A stretch of DNA of 64,000 bases from Apostichopus californicus (GCA_020650975.1 JAIPMN010102238.1:1-64000); one strand, 5' to 3'; numbered from the stretch's first letter, positions 25,044-38,361 are shown. The notes: generated by a model from the letters alone, not told the origin. Program-made: numbers and translations.

Positions 25044-26235
25044 TCAATCATAATAGTTCAGTCTTGGCCTGCGCTGGCTAGGCTTATAAACTTTGCTACA
25101 ATGGTAGGCCACAGTGTAGGCTCTGCATTGTATTAGTCGCTGTTACTTGAAATGCATAGCCTAGGCTTAATTATAAAGTCTTCAAGTCTTACATAGGCGA
25201 TTAAGTAGCGGAACAGTTAGGCTAGCATAGCCAAGGCATAACGTTGGAACTCTAAACTTAGAGAAGTTAGACGTTATTGAAGGTATGCACTATGCTTAGC
25301 AGTTATTTCATCTGTAACCAAACAACTTTTCTAAACCCAAAGAACTCTTTCAAAGGCTTTACGTGAACTTACACTTGTGACATGTTGCTTTAGATTCATA
25401 TAATAATACTAGCGGCCGTTGGAGGTGAAGTCCAGTCGTGTCAAGTCTCGTCACATGTGACGGCGAAGCGCTTCTGCGGGAACAAACTATGGAATACTCG
25501 TTATAGTCGCACAGTAGTGCAGTCATGACAGTATACTGTATATACTGTACGTACGTAGGTCTAAGGCATTGTGTTAGCGCGAAGAGCGAACGAACCACCC
25601 TTTGTGAAAGAGAACTTTTCATTGGCTTAAAGTTTGAATCTTTCATTTGGGATTCTTTCTAATTTCTCAGATATGCAGCCATTTTCTGGAATACCAACTT
25701 TCATTGTTTTACATATTTACCAATATTTATTACCACAGCCACATTCTTGAAAGGCTGTATTCAGTGAATTAATGTCAAGTAGTGTTTTATGATTTTTTTT
25801 TTAACCAATCAGAAGTAACAACACTTCTGAGTCGTATAGTCTGTTATTATTCTCACGGCGTGGCCTGGCGGCAAACGTAACTTTTATTTATAGTACTAAT
25901 GACTACATCATTATAGAACATTCTACAGAAATCACAATGAAAAAAATGTTTCAGTTATGGTCGGCGTTTAATGGTCAGGCATTGTTATCATTCGTTGTGG
26001 AGAAAAATGTATGCCGGCCGTGCGAAAAACCACAAAACACTTAAACGTACACAAACATGACAAAAACTATTGTTCCAGCTAACTCAAGCTGTACTTCTAA
26101 GAATATTTTGTTAACAAGTGTAACGAGAAAACTCACGTTTAGACTCTATCAGTTTCAATCGTGAGTCAAACCGTCTTCATGGGCCAATCCAGAAAGGGAG
26201 GGATTCATTGTTTCGAGAAAATGATCGCACCCAGT
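25044..26235. other. Unassigned intergenic sequence
   Basis: No gene recognised. AGGCCTA-type words at 25.08-25.2 kb, and a short hairpin CTCACG...CGTGAG at 26131-26164. Confidence 0.45.
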
Positions 26236-26535
26236 TATGACAAATTTGACGGCCCTCTAGCGGCCTACTACTGGCCACATCGACGGTCTATCAGCGGTAG
26301 CCACCCGCGGTCCACCGATGAAATGTCCGATGGCTCCACGGCGGCCCATTGGTGGCCATCGTACGGAGGGCCACCGGCTAGCCGCTGACGGACCGATCAT
26401 CAACGGTTCTCCAGCGGCCAGCCGTCGGCTATTTCCTGACGGACCACTGGTGGACTGCCGCGGACCATCTGCCAGTGGTCATCCATATTCTGATGGGCCG
26501 TTGGATCATCTGCCAGGTGCTGGCCACTTTTGGAA
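26236..26535. repeat. GC-rich island of quasi-palindromic units
   Basis: About 300 bp of GC-rich sequence in AT-rich surroundings. It is composed of repeated, partly self-complementary words such as GCGGTCCACCGATG, GACGGACCACTGG and GCCACCGGCTAGCCGCTGAC, spaced about 20-40 bp apart. A related but shorter stretch with ATCGGCGGACC and AGCGGTAGACCGCTAG lies at 34985-35110. I take both as parts of a dispersed repeat; no coding content is convincing. Confidence 0.6.
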
Positions 26536-27628
26536 GGAGTCATAAAGCTGCTTAATGTTGGGCGATATAGTGGCCAAAGAGGTACAACCACTCCATTATG
26601 GAAATCTAATTTCACTAATTGTTCACCGCTGTACTTGTAACAGTCTTTATTTACAGTAGGGCGACAAAACTATTTTTCTTCATTTGCCTGATCAATGGTG
26701 CTTTAGTAAGGCCCCAAAAATAATAAAAAGAAGTAGACGCAGATATTTAATCTTTCGAAAATATTTTATTACCAATATTTCTTTCATTGAAGTTGTAGGA
26801 CAGTTAAAAATGGATGGAAATATAAAATTCTGAATACAAAAATTAATATTTGTTTTGGAAATATCACTTGGAGCTGACAATGCAACTGCATATATCAAGA
26901 AAATGATCCTCCAATATGTACAACCTGAGCAATCCTATAATGGCAAGAAAATTACAAGAAGAATGCAAATTAGATACACTATTCAAGGAGGTTAAAACCA
27001 CAATGTGACTAAATATATTGGGAGGACTTATTTAAGCTGACAAGCAGGATGCAGAAAGCCTATGCGGTTTGAAGAGCAGTTGTTAAGAAATGAATGCTGT
27101 AACTTCACAATTCTGCCTTGTGAAGTTTTTAAGCAAGCAAATTGAGGATAAAATGCCTTCTGCATCTGAAAGTTACCTACAAGCATCTTAAAATGAGAAT
27201 CTGTGTTTTGAGTGTTCAAAAATAGTTTCACAGAAAACACCTCCACAGATACTCTTATAAATTGCCCAATTGGTGAATAAATAAGCCTGGAACCGTACAT
27301 CTTGCTGCTAACTCTGAAAGGTATGACGGTAAATCTGTGTGACTCCAGTGAATGTTGTAACTAGGTATGTGCATTCATTGCTATAGCCAGACACCCATCC
27401 AGTACCTTACAACTACAGCACTGTATCAATTCTCAATAATCCGTGCGAACCCTGCCGCTTTGAGGCAGGAAGAGAGGAAGCTCCAGAAAAACAGTGCAAC
27501 AAAACTTGGCAGAGAAAATAATATATCATAGGTGGAAACTCACAATAGTGTATAAAAAAAATAAACTGAGTTTAACTAATCTAAATAAGGTGAAAATTTA
27601 AGGAAAACATTCAAATATCTTGGGCAGG
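26536..27628. other. Sequence 3' of the DUF4806-type gene
   Basis: AT-rich; nothing assigned. A minus-strand open frame at 27.03-27.3 kb lacks recognisable features. Confidence 0.4.
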
Positions 27629-30600
27629 CTAATCGTTAGGTAGTGCAACTTGTCTTCTAGCCTGCCGCCCTCCATCTATATCTGAAGCTCCCTTCAGATA
27701 ATGGATGATCTCATCCTTTATCTGGGCAGGAGAAAGTGTTGTGCGTACCTCTCACTGCCTTTGTTAATAAGACATGAGAAGATTTGTTACAGTTTATCAA
27801 TGCAGCATGTCCAAGGGAGGTTGCTCTAATGCATCTCAACTAAGGTGGACGTCCATCCATCGGTATGTCACATTATCATATGCGGGCTGATGCTCATTGC
27901 ATCAGTTGTAAGGCCTACATCAACCGATACACATAGCCGGTATAGTAACTAATGGAAATAATACAGCACTTTACCATAGTAATTAACATTAGAAATGAAA
28001 ATTTGGTAACATTTGTTAAGTTAAGTAACTACTATGATTGTGTTATGGAATTTCCCCCTAACATTAACCTTTAGTAACAACTGTATATCTCATAACACCT
28101 GCTGACATCCTGTAAAGATGTCACCTCATAGGCACCCATACAGCAGACTTGTAGTGCAAGAACGAGCACAAAATAAAAAGTGGTGACTGTCATAACATTG
28201 CCCAGATTATGAGTACCAGTACGGTGGTATCAATAGAACATTACATTAAAAGTTTTATAGTACAAGAAAAGCAACTGATTAGCCCAAGTACAAGCACAGA
28301 GTCACTTTAAGTCCGCTGGATATAGTCCAGAGTGGCTAAGTCTCAAACTCTTTAGTTTAAGAGTTACTAGGAACTACCAAAGGACACAAGGATATATCCT
28401 TATGTTGAATTGATATATCATTATATTTTATATAAAGCAATATGTGCCTTGACCGACAATACAGTCAACCAATAGCATACAATATCAGGGACACAAATAG
28501 GAAAGTCTTTGCAAAATAGGGGACATCAGTAACAACTAAAAGGGAGAAAATACAAGATTTGTACATGTGAAATGTGAGTGAAATGCGAGCTACCATGATA
28601 AAGCCATTGATGAGACAAAACATTACATCATACAGCACTAGGATATCACAAAGACATATGAATGAATGAAACCATGTAATGCAACTGTGAAGCTTCAACA
28701 CTTGATGATAGGCGAGATTTGATTCACAAGCAGTGGTGTATTTAGGGGGAGGGGGGCATTATGCCATGCCCCCCTCCCCGATGTAAAGTTTTATTTGAAA
28801 TAAGCTAAAAATGTTCGTTCTCTTTCACACAAGAGTGCTTGTGTCTCAATAAGCTTGGATGACTATTTGGCACACCACAAACACAGCATCCGCCTTTTAT
28901 TTGAAACGAATAATATTTCATTTTGAAAATGCTTACTTTCAAAAATGCTTCTGACTTCCAGATTATGGAATCCAGTCTTGGTCCCGAGCCCTGTCCAATT
29001 AAGTTGGGACGCCACAGGGTTTGTCATGATGCTTCTGGCTATTCGCCTAACAACATTTATCATGCTGTTGCCACCTTTCAATGACAGTGAAGATATCTGA
29101 AGAATAAACATGTCTGCAATTAGTATTTCTAAACTCTTTTCATCATACAGAGTAAGTCAGTTCCTTGTTATGAAAATGTTCCACAGCCGGACTGTGGTCA
29201 CCCTAATGGGTCATTCCATATGAAATCAGAAAATCTTCCCTGGTCACTGACATGGAGTTGGCTAAAAAAAATCGGCAAAATTACCTGTGTATCTAAAACG
29301 AACACATGCAAACTGCTTCTACTCCTAACAGTTTATGAGATATGGCCCTCCAAAAATTGGGCGCATGCTTACTTTTCACACTCATGATTGCAAACATTAA
29401 TTCATAGGGTTTTTTGGAGGCAAATATCTTAGGAACCAATCACAAGTAGAGAAGTATAACTGCTACCCAGAGTAATTTGTAACCAGGCGTTCGGATTCTG
29501 TTATTAGAGTTAAAGGCCCATAAAATATGAATATTTTCACCACCATCGATAATTGCCTACGTGGTGAAGTTGGCATGCCAAACTTAATTTTTAAAAAGTT
29601 ACTTTTCTCCCCTGGAACCCTCTTTAGAGGCAATCAACTCCTATATTAATGCTTGAGTATAGTAAGTTCTCTCCTTGCAGACAGAACTCCCCACAAAAAA
29701 AGGATCACAGCTTTATTAACCCTTTGTAACAGATCCTGGGCTGACAGGGTAATCTTGAAAACTTGCTTTTTGATTTCCATATTCATACTATATTGGCCAT
29801 TAACTCTGTTATGAGAAGAGATGGGTCAATTCCGATGAGAATCGGAAAACCGGGCTACACACTACCCTAGGTAGCATCTTTCAGTCCTTCTAATTAATTT
29901 CCAAGATATATCAGCCTCCCAAAAACCAGAAAAAATTGACATTTGGTTAGTGCACAAATTCGACGTCGGCCCCAATGTTTGGAGGGCCATATCTCATAAA
30001 TAGTTATGAATAGAAGACTCAAATTTTGCATGTGTTCAGTATAGATATAAGGTACTCTCACAAGCTTTTCAGGGCAAACTGAGTTGGTCACCAGGAGACC
30101 TCTGCAATTAAAAAGTCCAGACAAATCCGAAAATTTGAGGCGATTGAAAATCATTATTTCCAGAAAAGAATCCTTATGTAGATGATTTACTGTGATACCA
30201 CATAAACTGTCAGATGCTCAATAAAACCTAGGATTGAAATGATTGAAATGAACTTTAAATTTAAAGAAATATTGTAAACCTTCAAAACAGTATAGTTGAA
30301 CCACAAGTGAAGTCTTGGTATGTTGCATGGGAGAAATTTATGACTAGCTAGGTACCCCACACCCCACCAGGCGCAAAATAACTCCCCCCCCCAAAAAAAA
30401 TTAAAAATCTGCACTATTTGTATCATTTTATTTGCACGATGGTGGTCATCTTTTAACATCTTCAACGGCATATTAGCCCCCCCCCCCCAAAAAAAAATGC
30501 CCTTAAAACCGCCCTGCACCCCACTGCTATCATTTCTCAGTTATCTCACTTTGCATAGTCGTCATATTAGCTGTGGAACACATTTGACAATAAACCTTTT

Positions 30601-33221
30601 ATCATGGTAACAAAAGCCTTTCAATGTCTTCTTCAGTGATATTTTGTAGTTATGAGTTTCAAGTTAATAACCACTATCTCTGAAATTGTTTTAAATCTTT
30701 TCATTAGCCATGATCATTCAGCATGCTGTGATTAAAAGCATTCATCTCTCTTTGATAAAGATACTGACGGGTTTCACACCCAGTTGTGAAATATTGTTTC
30801 CTTTATTATATTGAAACAATGTTTATTGTTCATTATGAGGGGCTTCTTCTTGTTCCAACTATTTTAAAAGTGCAGTAAACTGCAGCATATGTAGTGTGAG
30901 TTTAATTTATGAAAAGAGGAAAATGCATACCAAATGGAGCTTTATTTGTGTTCAGCTCTTCCTCCAGCCTGTTCAGCGCCCCCAGATCCGTCACTGGGAG
31001 GACCACTTCCTCAGGGGACACAAACTCTTCTTCACGGAGAGGTTGATCATTCCTATTATGAAGCTGCTGAACTGCGTTCTTTAATTCCTTCACCTCTCCC
31101 TTGAATTCAGTGAGCAACTAAAGAATCATTTTCTGGCCAGCTGAAAAGAAAGTTTCAGAATTTATTAGATGTAGACTAGCTTATCTTCGACCTAAAGATA
31201 ATAAATTAATACAACTACAGAAGGTTAAACTGAAGAGCAAAGAGTAATATACAGTAACTGTACCTGCATACAGCCGAAGGGTTGAAGGCAATCTGGGCAT
31301 AATTTGTCAACATTGAAACAACTGAAATGACGCTGTTTTTCATTTACAATTTTGGGAATATAACATCATCCAACCCTATTTAGGGTGGCGCCTCATCTTA
31401 CGGATCATTCGACAGAGAATATTGAAACGAACTTACCACTGACATTACTTGAGCTCGCTTGCATCGGTCCTACTCGGCCACTGACAGGGGTAGTTCTGGG
31501 TACATGGGTTGATAATCCACTCCCAGATGGAAATGATGGTGGAGAAACTGGAGATGTTTGCACAGAGGGTGGCTGGGCTAACCTCTTCTGTGGTTGGGAT
31601 ACTGTAATTGCTGGCAATGGTGAAGCAGGATTGGAGAGTGCTGCTGAACCAGTTGGCATAGGAAAGTAATCATCATCATCATCCGAAGAAGTATCATACC
31701 GACGATTTGCTCTGTTAAACACAAGGAAATGAACAAACAGTTACAATTAGATAACATAATTTTGAGTGGGAAACGTTTGTGATGAACACAGATATTCCTG
31801 AAGCCAAATACATTTAAGAACTAATTAGGGAAACAATGCTATTTCATTAGGTCCAAGGCCAGCAAAATTGGCTTCATATACCTCCAGCAGCAGATGGTGC
31901 ATCTGTACTCGATAAAGCGGAGCTCGTCTGTATGCTGCTTACTGTGCTTTTCGAGCATGTGGCACAACCAATGCTACATGGCAGATGGAATGCAACCCAC
32001 AAAAGCCTTGGCTCACACCTGTGCTGTCTAGAACCCTTCTTCCACCGGACTTTCCTTTGCTTACTCCCAAGTTCATATAACAAATCAATGCTAACCCATG
32101 AAACTACAAAACATAGATGTATGCCACATGTTAACTTTTAGCTTGGGAAAAACCACATACTGTACATCTGTATGTACAATATCAAAAGATGCAACATTTT
32201 TAATGTATAAAACTACAATTACAAAATTGATTACATTATTGGGATGTTCAAGGACCCACGGCTGATTGAATTATTGTTAAAGAAAAGAAAAGTCCAGTCA
32301 TTAACCATCACAGTAACTCTCTAGAAAAAGGCAAAGGAAATACCATGTACCACCGTTTCCTATTCCCGCTTGCCTCAGCATCCTCTGCCTCTGTTTGAAG
32401 GTCTCATGTGTCTTCAGCTTTTATTAGCATCTGACGTGCCTTCTGATATCAATCTGAGTGAAAAAAGTCGCCTGCGTTATTTTGTTAATACGGTATCGGT
32501 TATGTCCTTAAGCAAAAGAACACTACTGTCTGCTCCAGTACAAGCAGCTGGTCGGTACTAGCTTCTTCTAGAGATTATCTAGCTATGATATGATGCTTCT
32601 CATCCCGTCTTGGGGGGGGGGGGGGAGAATATGTAAAGCAGTAGCACAAAGCTGCATTAGAGATATTAGATATATATTCATATATGCTATACTCGAAAGC
32701 CTAAATGGGAGTTCAGTAACAGTGAGTGTTCCATCCTAACCTACACTTTACATGTAAACAATACTCAGGAATCTGACCTTTATTTTGGAGAAAACAAATT
32801 TGCTAAACATAAGCCCCGCCAACATTCTTGCTCTGCCATTCAAATTGCAAACAATGGCGCATGCAACATTCTTAATCCAAAACAATGTTATTTACTTACT
32901 GAAGTATAATTTTATGATTGTCTAATAATGAAACTGAATAGTTCCCTTGACATTCAAAACAACTTATTATCCTCTCCTTGGCTGAGAATCAAACGGTACA
33001 CTCAACAAGTTTCGAAACTGACCTGTCATTGAAAGTATCCGGATAGCAAACATTTTCCATTTCTCCTGCTTAGGTGGCTCGGAAAACTGGACGGCCTTCT
33101 CGAATCGTAGTGGGGATTTGTAGGGAGGCCACCAACAGTTGTCCTTGCCAACACACCAAATCCCCGGCACCATCGCCACATCACCTCTCTCTGTGAAAAG
33201 TACTATGGCATATGACGTCAT
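27629..33221 (-). pseudogene. DUF4806-type multi-exon gene (broken)
   Basis: Exons on the minus strand: 33023-33221, MTSYAIVLFTERGDVAMVPG with CWWPPYK, the usual N-terminal module; 32351-32453, YQKARQMLIKAEDT-x-DLQTE; 31882-32063, basic then Ser-rich; 31437-31711, aspartate run then Pro/Ser-rich; 30931-31140, coiled-coil LLTEFKGEVKELKNAVQQLH then LPVTDLGALNRLEEEL; 28937-29096, SLKGGNSMINVVRRIARSIM then NPVASQLNWTGLGTKTGF; 27629-27721, DEIIHYLKGASDIDGG and TAG. The LP...LE..L, GG...V and NW.G..K..F pattern is the DUF4806 domain, known from multicopy invertebrate genes of unknown function. Borders fit GT/AG rules. Two TGA codons in the second exon and a TAG in the coiled-coil exon interrupt the frame. 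One exon before the last may be missing. A 5'UTR exon is likely, since the ATG lies one base after an acceptor. Confidence 0.65.
29215..30160. mobile_element. Long inverted-repeat (MITE-like) element in an intron
   Basis: Sequence at 29283-29362 recurs inverted at 29970-30054: ACACATGCAAA, then TTCTA, then TTTATGAGATATGGCCCTCC in both arms, followed by an ATTGGG-like word. Weaker similarity extends outward to CCTGGT and GAAAAT words. Without a transposase and with arms about 600 bp apart, this fits a diverged non-autonomous TIR element. Exact ends and target duplication were not resolved. It lies between exons of the DUF4806-type gene. Confidence 0.5.
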
Positions 33222-34980
33222 ACTGAAAGTATAGCAATATGCAAATATTGTAATTAAGTATAGCTCAATATATATGGCATGCATCTGGCCAAATGTATAC
33301 TGTATTAGTTTGATACATGTAGCATTAAAGGCATTGAAGACTCGCCCCAAACCGCCATCTGAAAAAATTAACTTTCTGTTGCTTGCAAGTGACGTTTTGT
33401 TGGTGTCGCTACAAAATGCAGACAGTAATGAAACGTGATACCTTGTTATCTCTTAGCTGGACTTGAGATGTCCATCGCTGTATCTCAAGTAAATCTTCCA
33501 ATCATTTTGTGTTACCCCTTAGCAGGCCTCCGGGCAAGAGACTCTTATACAGTATACAGTTTTAGCCTTTAAAAGTGAACCAGTTTGTGTGTAGGAATTG
33601 GTGTATAGATATACTCCACTTGGGGCTTATCTTGAGGGTATAGCTGGAGTAGTGCTACAGGTGTTACTGAAGCTAGGCAGGTGGGGTCTTTGGGGTCAAG
33701 TGAGAGGAGGGTTTCGTCCAGCCATGGGTTAGAGGTTGGAATTTTAATGAGTTTTACTGGGGAATTAAGTACAGTAGAAGTAGGCAATCTTTGAGATTTT
33801 AGGGCGTGACTAGCTAGTAGTAAATCATAAGAACTAGAAATAACTCCAATATTGTTTTTTCTCTCACAGGAACAACTTGCATTTACTTGTGCATAATTGA
33901 TTTCAGCAAAATTTTAGATCGTATCGTTTACAATGTAACAACCTAAAGTGTTAGGCCTTATGCGACGGTTATGGATTCGAGGCACATCACTTTATCAGCA
34001 TTTCGAAAGGTTAAAAAAATGGAGATAAGAGGGTTAAAGGGAGGTGATGAGCAGGGATGTATGGCCCTTTACAAATTGTCAGGAAAAAAACATCGAATTA
34101 AATTAAAAAATTAATTAAAATAAACATAACCTATACTCAGCTAGTCAAGATAGGCCATATATATCCAGCACATTGGTCAATTCGCAAAATTGGTATTGTT
34201 ATCATGCTTACTGTGCCGAGAAACATTGAAGGCACTGACCACAAGGGAAGCAAAATCGGACACCCTGGCACCCTAATTTTATGAAATTACATTGTCAAAG
34301 ACGTATAGAGGGTGTCTTTATTTTAATGTTTCATAGTAAAAGAAGAAACCTACATCAGTTGATATTTTCACCTTCCATATGGTTTTCAACAATAATATTT
34401 TCACCTTTCATATGTTTTTAAATAATTGGTATTCCGATTATGTTCCTCTTATGCAATAATCGGCCCAATTCCGATTATAGTTTGAACAATAAATTACTGA
34501 CCGACTTTTGGTACCATCATCATATAGTACTTTCATAGTACAGTTTAGTATAGTAGTACACAGGCGATCGTAACGTTATACTTCTACTACTACTAGACTA
34601 GGCCTATGGTTCTCTATACTATAATATCCCATAGGCATAGGCTATAACGTTACGAGCGCCTGTGGTCTAGTAGTATAGCTTGGCCTTATGTTAGGTTAGT
34701 TCAAATTGGCGCGGTCTGTGGTCTATGTTAGACTCGGTTGATAACTTCATAGACGAAATGTTGAACATACTTTATTGAAGTACGATGTGTTTAATTAAGC
34801 AAAATAATATGCCTACCTTTAGGGCTGTTAATTTGGTAACTGTAAAATGTCTTCGTTGTTTCTTCTACGGGCGATGAATGAAACCAAATGACTACTTCTT
34901 CGTGCGTACGTTGTGCAGTGCGCATTATGTATTGTATACACTGCATGCCATTAAGGCAGTTAACCAATTTGGGCGGGAAA
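33222..34980. other. Sequence upstream of the DUF4806-type gene
   Basis: No gene recognised. CCGCCATCT just upstream at 33.35 kb resembles a YY1 site, and TTTGGGCGGGAAAA at 34.97 kb resembles an E2F site; either could belong to a promoter, unproven. A 26-base word at 34450-34475 (TATGCAATAATCGGCC and on) is shared with 2496-2521. Confidence 0.4.
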
Positions 34981-34984
34981 ATAA

Positions 34985-35380
34985 AACATAGGGGTCCATC
35001 GGCGGACCAATAGCGGTAGACCGCTAGTCACCGTGACTACAATTGTCAATACATGGTACACTAGCGGTCCGCTGGCAGAAGGCCGATGCCGATCAGAAGC
35101 CGACAACCCTTACAAAAAAATCCCACATAAAACCCATAGGAAATCGGGCATTTCCTATAGGAATAAGCAAAATCCTGTGAGATATTCCAGTGTATTTGGG
35201 GTTTTCATGAAAATTCCTGTGGGTTATTTACAAATCCCACATGACTTTTAAATTTATGTGACATTTTCATGGAAGTTTGTGGGTTTTTTCTACAAATCCC
35301 ACATGGTTTTTTTATATTCCTATACGATTGCAAGAATATGTGGGATTTACCCGAAATTCATGTTTTTCCTTGCCATTATT
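34985..35380. repeat. GC-rich quasi-palindrome followed by AAATCCCACA inverted repeats
   Basis: The first 120 bp carry ATCGGCGGACC, AGCGGTAGACCGCTAG and GCGGTCCGCTGG, related to the island at 26.24-26.53 kb. The next 250 bp contain TACAAATCCCACATG twice, CCCACATAAA, TGTGGGTT and TGTGGGATTT in both orientations, plus TTTCCTATAGGAA. The region can fold extensively and looks like the end of a dispersed repeat. Confidence 0.5.
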
Positions 35381-35399
35381 GAATATTTCCATACATGCC

Positions 35400-38361
35400 T
35401 AGGTGAGTGATTAATGTTAATCTCATCAAATGAAGAAGTATTTGACAGACTTTATTTTTATCAATAGGTATTTCTACTTGCCAGCAGGGGGAGAACTATA
35501 TACTGTATATCCAGTTGTTCGACCGACTATGTGGCCCAGTGGTCTTGCAGTTGTCAGGTTGGTAGTTTCACTCCTGGCAAGGTCATTCTGAAGACTTTAA
35601 AATGGTACCTACTGTCATCTTGCTTGTGCTCAACGTTAAAAGATTGAAGTAGCGAAACTGTTGGAAGTGTCCAGTGTTGGTTACGTGCACATGGAACATA
35701 TAGTGTCAGTAGAAGAAGTCAGCAAAATTCCTATTTAAAGGTACTATATCACCGATCAATAAGCTACAACCTGATTTTTTCTGCTTAGTGTAAATATACA
35801 ACCAGGTCTCACATGTAGAGTTTACTGGTTAGTTTCACTCCACATGCAAGTGTAATTGTTTTACAAGTGACAAATATGTGAGCTTTCTAACACAGGCAAA
35901 ACCCATGTAACTTTCCTTTGTGATATAGTCTGTTTACCAACGGAACTGGCATAAGAGTATCCATTGTAGTTCATTTTGCTGAGTAAGCATCTCATATACT
36001 ACCTCTAACTAGTGCCAAACAGTTGCAGAAATCAACTTTGAGGAAATTGTTATAAGCCCTGCCCAATTATTAATGCAAAATGGTAGGAAAATCAGCACGG
36101 TTCGTGTACTAAATATAGGCCAACCTATGTAATAAGTATGAGTTTTATCCAACGTACAGTTTGGTTACAAGCTTGGCATCACACAGACAAGCACATGCTA
36201 TTGTAAATTTTGTTATAGAAAAAAATTATGGACTGAACCTTTTTAAAAAGAAAATTATATGACTCATTAACCTCAAGTATTAAAGCGATACAAATAAGTA
36301 GATTTTTTGTTCCTCTACTTTTATGAAACCTTCATTCTCACACAAAGCAAATACACATTATTAAACGAAAGTAATATAATTGTTTAAAATTGTCTAACCA
36401 CCCCTCACAGTAACCCCTGCCACCAGAAGGCAAAGAATATGTTGTTCTTCCCACAGATGTGTTATCATCCACTACAAAAAAAATCCCTGTAGACACACAA
36501 ACAAGGACTTTAAGCAGCTGTTTATATGGTAACTTCTCTCACAATCAAATGCACTCGAACAGAAACTATATTGTTAGTTTGTTGCATTAACATCACAACA
36601 GATGTGTACAATTTGGAGAAGTCCGCTACCTTCCAAAAAAGAACATGCAAAGAAATACTCCATAACATTTGTACAGAACATTACACTAGTAATGAAACGA
36701 ACCGCGGATTGCGGGGGAAAATTACCATATTTAGGGTCCTTCGCTTCGAACTCACAAGTTATAAATGTGGGCAAGAGTGTTCTTGCGTTGAAACCACGGC
36801 TGACGATTTATTACAAAACTCTTAATGATAATATACATGACAATAGGCTAAAAAACAGGTAGCATAATGTAATATGATAATAATACTTGCCATAAATACT
36901 CAATCTATGAAATATCAATAATATCAACACAAATACAATTAAAGAATGAATACCCGCAACACTGTACAAAATGTATAATGAACACGATCCGTAATCATCT
37001 GCACTTCGAAATAATTGTCAACAGGCGAGGACTTTTAGCACCTCAATAATAGCCAGGGCAACCCATGCCAGCTGCAACCATTACAGGAATTTCCACCTAC
37101 CTGTTCCTAGACAATATGAATTTTTACCCCCTGAACCCACAGACTCTCAAGAGTCTTGTCGCTCTATAGCTGTCCACAATGCCTGGCTAAGATTCAAGGA
37201 AAATTTCTGAGACAACTTTAAACAACAGTAACAAATGATGTTCAAAATACAAAATCCGTATATACTCTTTAAACAGCGAGCAGTACAATACTCGACAGGT
37301 GTAATAATCAATTGTCAATACAACGAACCAGCATGACAAACATCGTTAACGTTCTGTAAAACCCAACGTTACAATGCATAGATGCCACCATATACCCAAC
37401 CTAACCGGTACTGTAAGTTCTAACCTAACACTTAACAGTAACACTACAGTATAATAGTACGCAATAGCACCCACGTGCTTAAAGATAAACAAGACACGCT
37501 ATGAACCCGTAGGACCAAAAATATAACCTAACATATGTACTTTGTACAGTAAAGCACAGCGTAGCCAAAGGGCAACAATTAAAACTACAATTAAATTAAC
37601 TAACAGTAGGGTACGTACAGCATACATAAACAATACTGAACACTTAATCTCTTACTAAACTTGAGGTCAGCTCGCTCGCGGAAAAGAAGACTTCTCTACG
37701 CTCGCGGCGCGTAAGATCGCGGACATTGAGAACGCGGACATCGAGACTCCATCAGGTGCGGTGGTCACTCTCGCTGCATGTTGGTAGAACCGCCATCTTG
37801 AAAAACCAGTGGCTATCTCCTCACTGACAACCAGACAGTCCAGATATGGGTATCTCTGGGCAATTTATGACCCGAGAGCAATAAAATTAAAGAAATACTA
37901 AGGGGTTTACGAGGCGAACCCCGGAGCTCTGCAGAGTCGCTACTAGCCATCATCGCAGCGTGTACAGAACTGCCAAACACACGTGCAAAAGCTATTTGCA
38001 CAACTTACGCTACATACAGCCTATTACGTAACAACACATAAATATGCATAGGGTGCAAAGCACAAAATTTGGCTTCACTACAGTAAATTCAGTCATTCTC
38101 ATGACAAATGAAATATAGTTATGTTTTTTTTAGTAATGAAACACAACCAGCTACTTTAATACTGTGTGCATGCATCCTGTTGTACTGTTTGTTTTATTTT
38201 TTGTTTCATTTCTGAAATTACTGCTGATTGACCTGCGACTCATTACCACTTGTAAAGAAAGCTTAAAAAGAGGCCCTAATATGAAGTAAATTGCCAACGT
38301 CGTGAGGTCTTCAAAAACCAGAAAGACAAAAAGCATTGAGCTTTCGATTATGTAATATATT
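35400..38361. other. Unassigned intergenic sequence with a CpG-rich patch
   Basis: No gene recognised over about 3 kb. At 37670-37800 a CpG-rich stretch (GCTCGCGG, GCGGCGCG, GAACGCGGAC) ends in CCGCCATCTTG, the complement of a YY1 core, which suggests a promoter firing on the minus strand. I found no first exon to go with it. CACTACAAAAAAAATC at 36.47 kb looks like a CACTA-type end, but no partner end was found. Confidence 0.4.

Noticed and set aside
30345-30531. Possible MITE with C-runs and a CAGTGGGGTGC-like end
   Set aside because: Only one plausible end was seen and no target duplication, so it is not listed as an element.
33569-33787. 72-residue minus-strand frame upstream of the DUF4806-type gene
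   Set aside because: No recognisable motif or splice context; it remains unassigned.
36472-36487. CACTACAAAAAAAATC as the left end of the CACTA-like element
   Set aside because: No matching inverted end or target duplication was found beyond 44.9 kb, so it may be chance.
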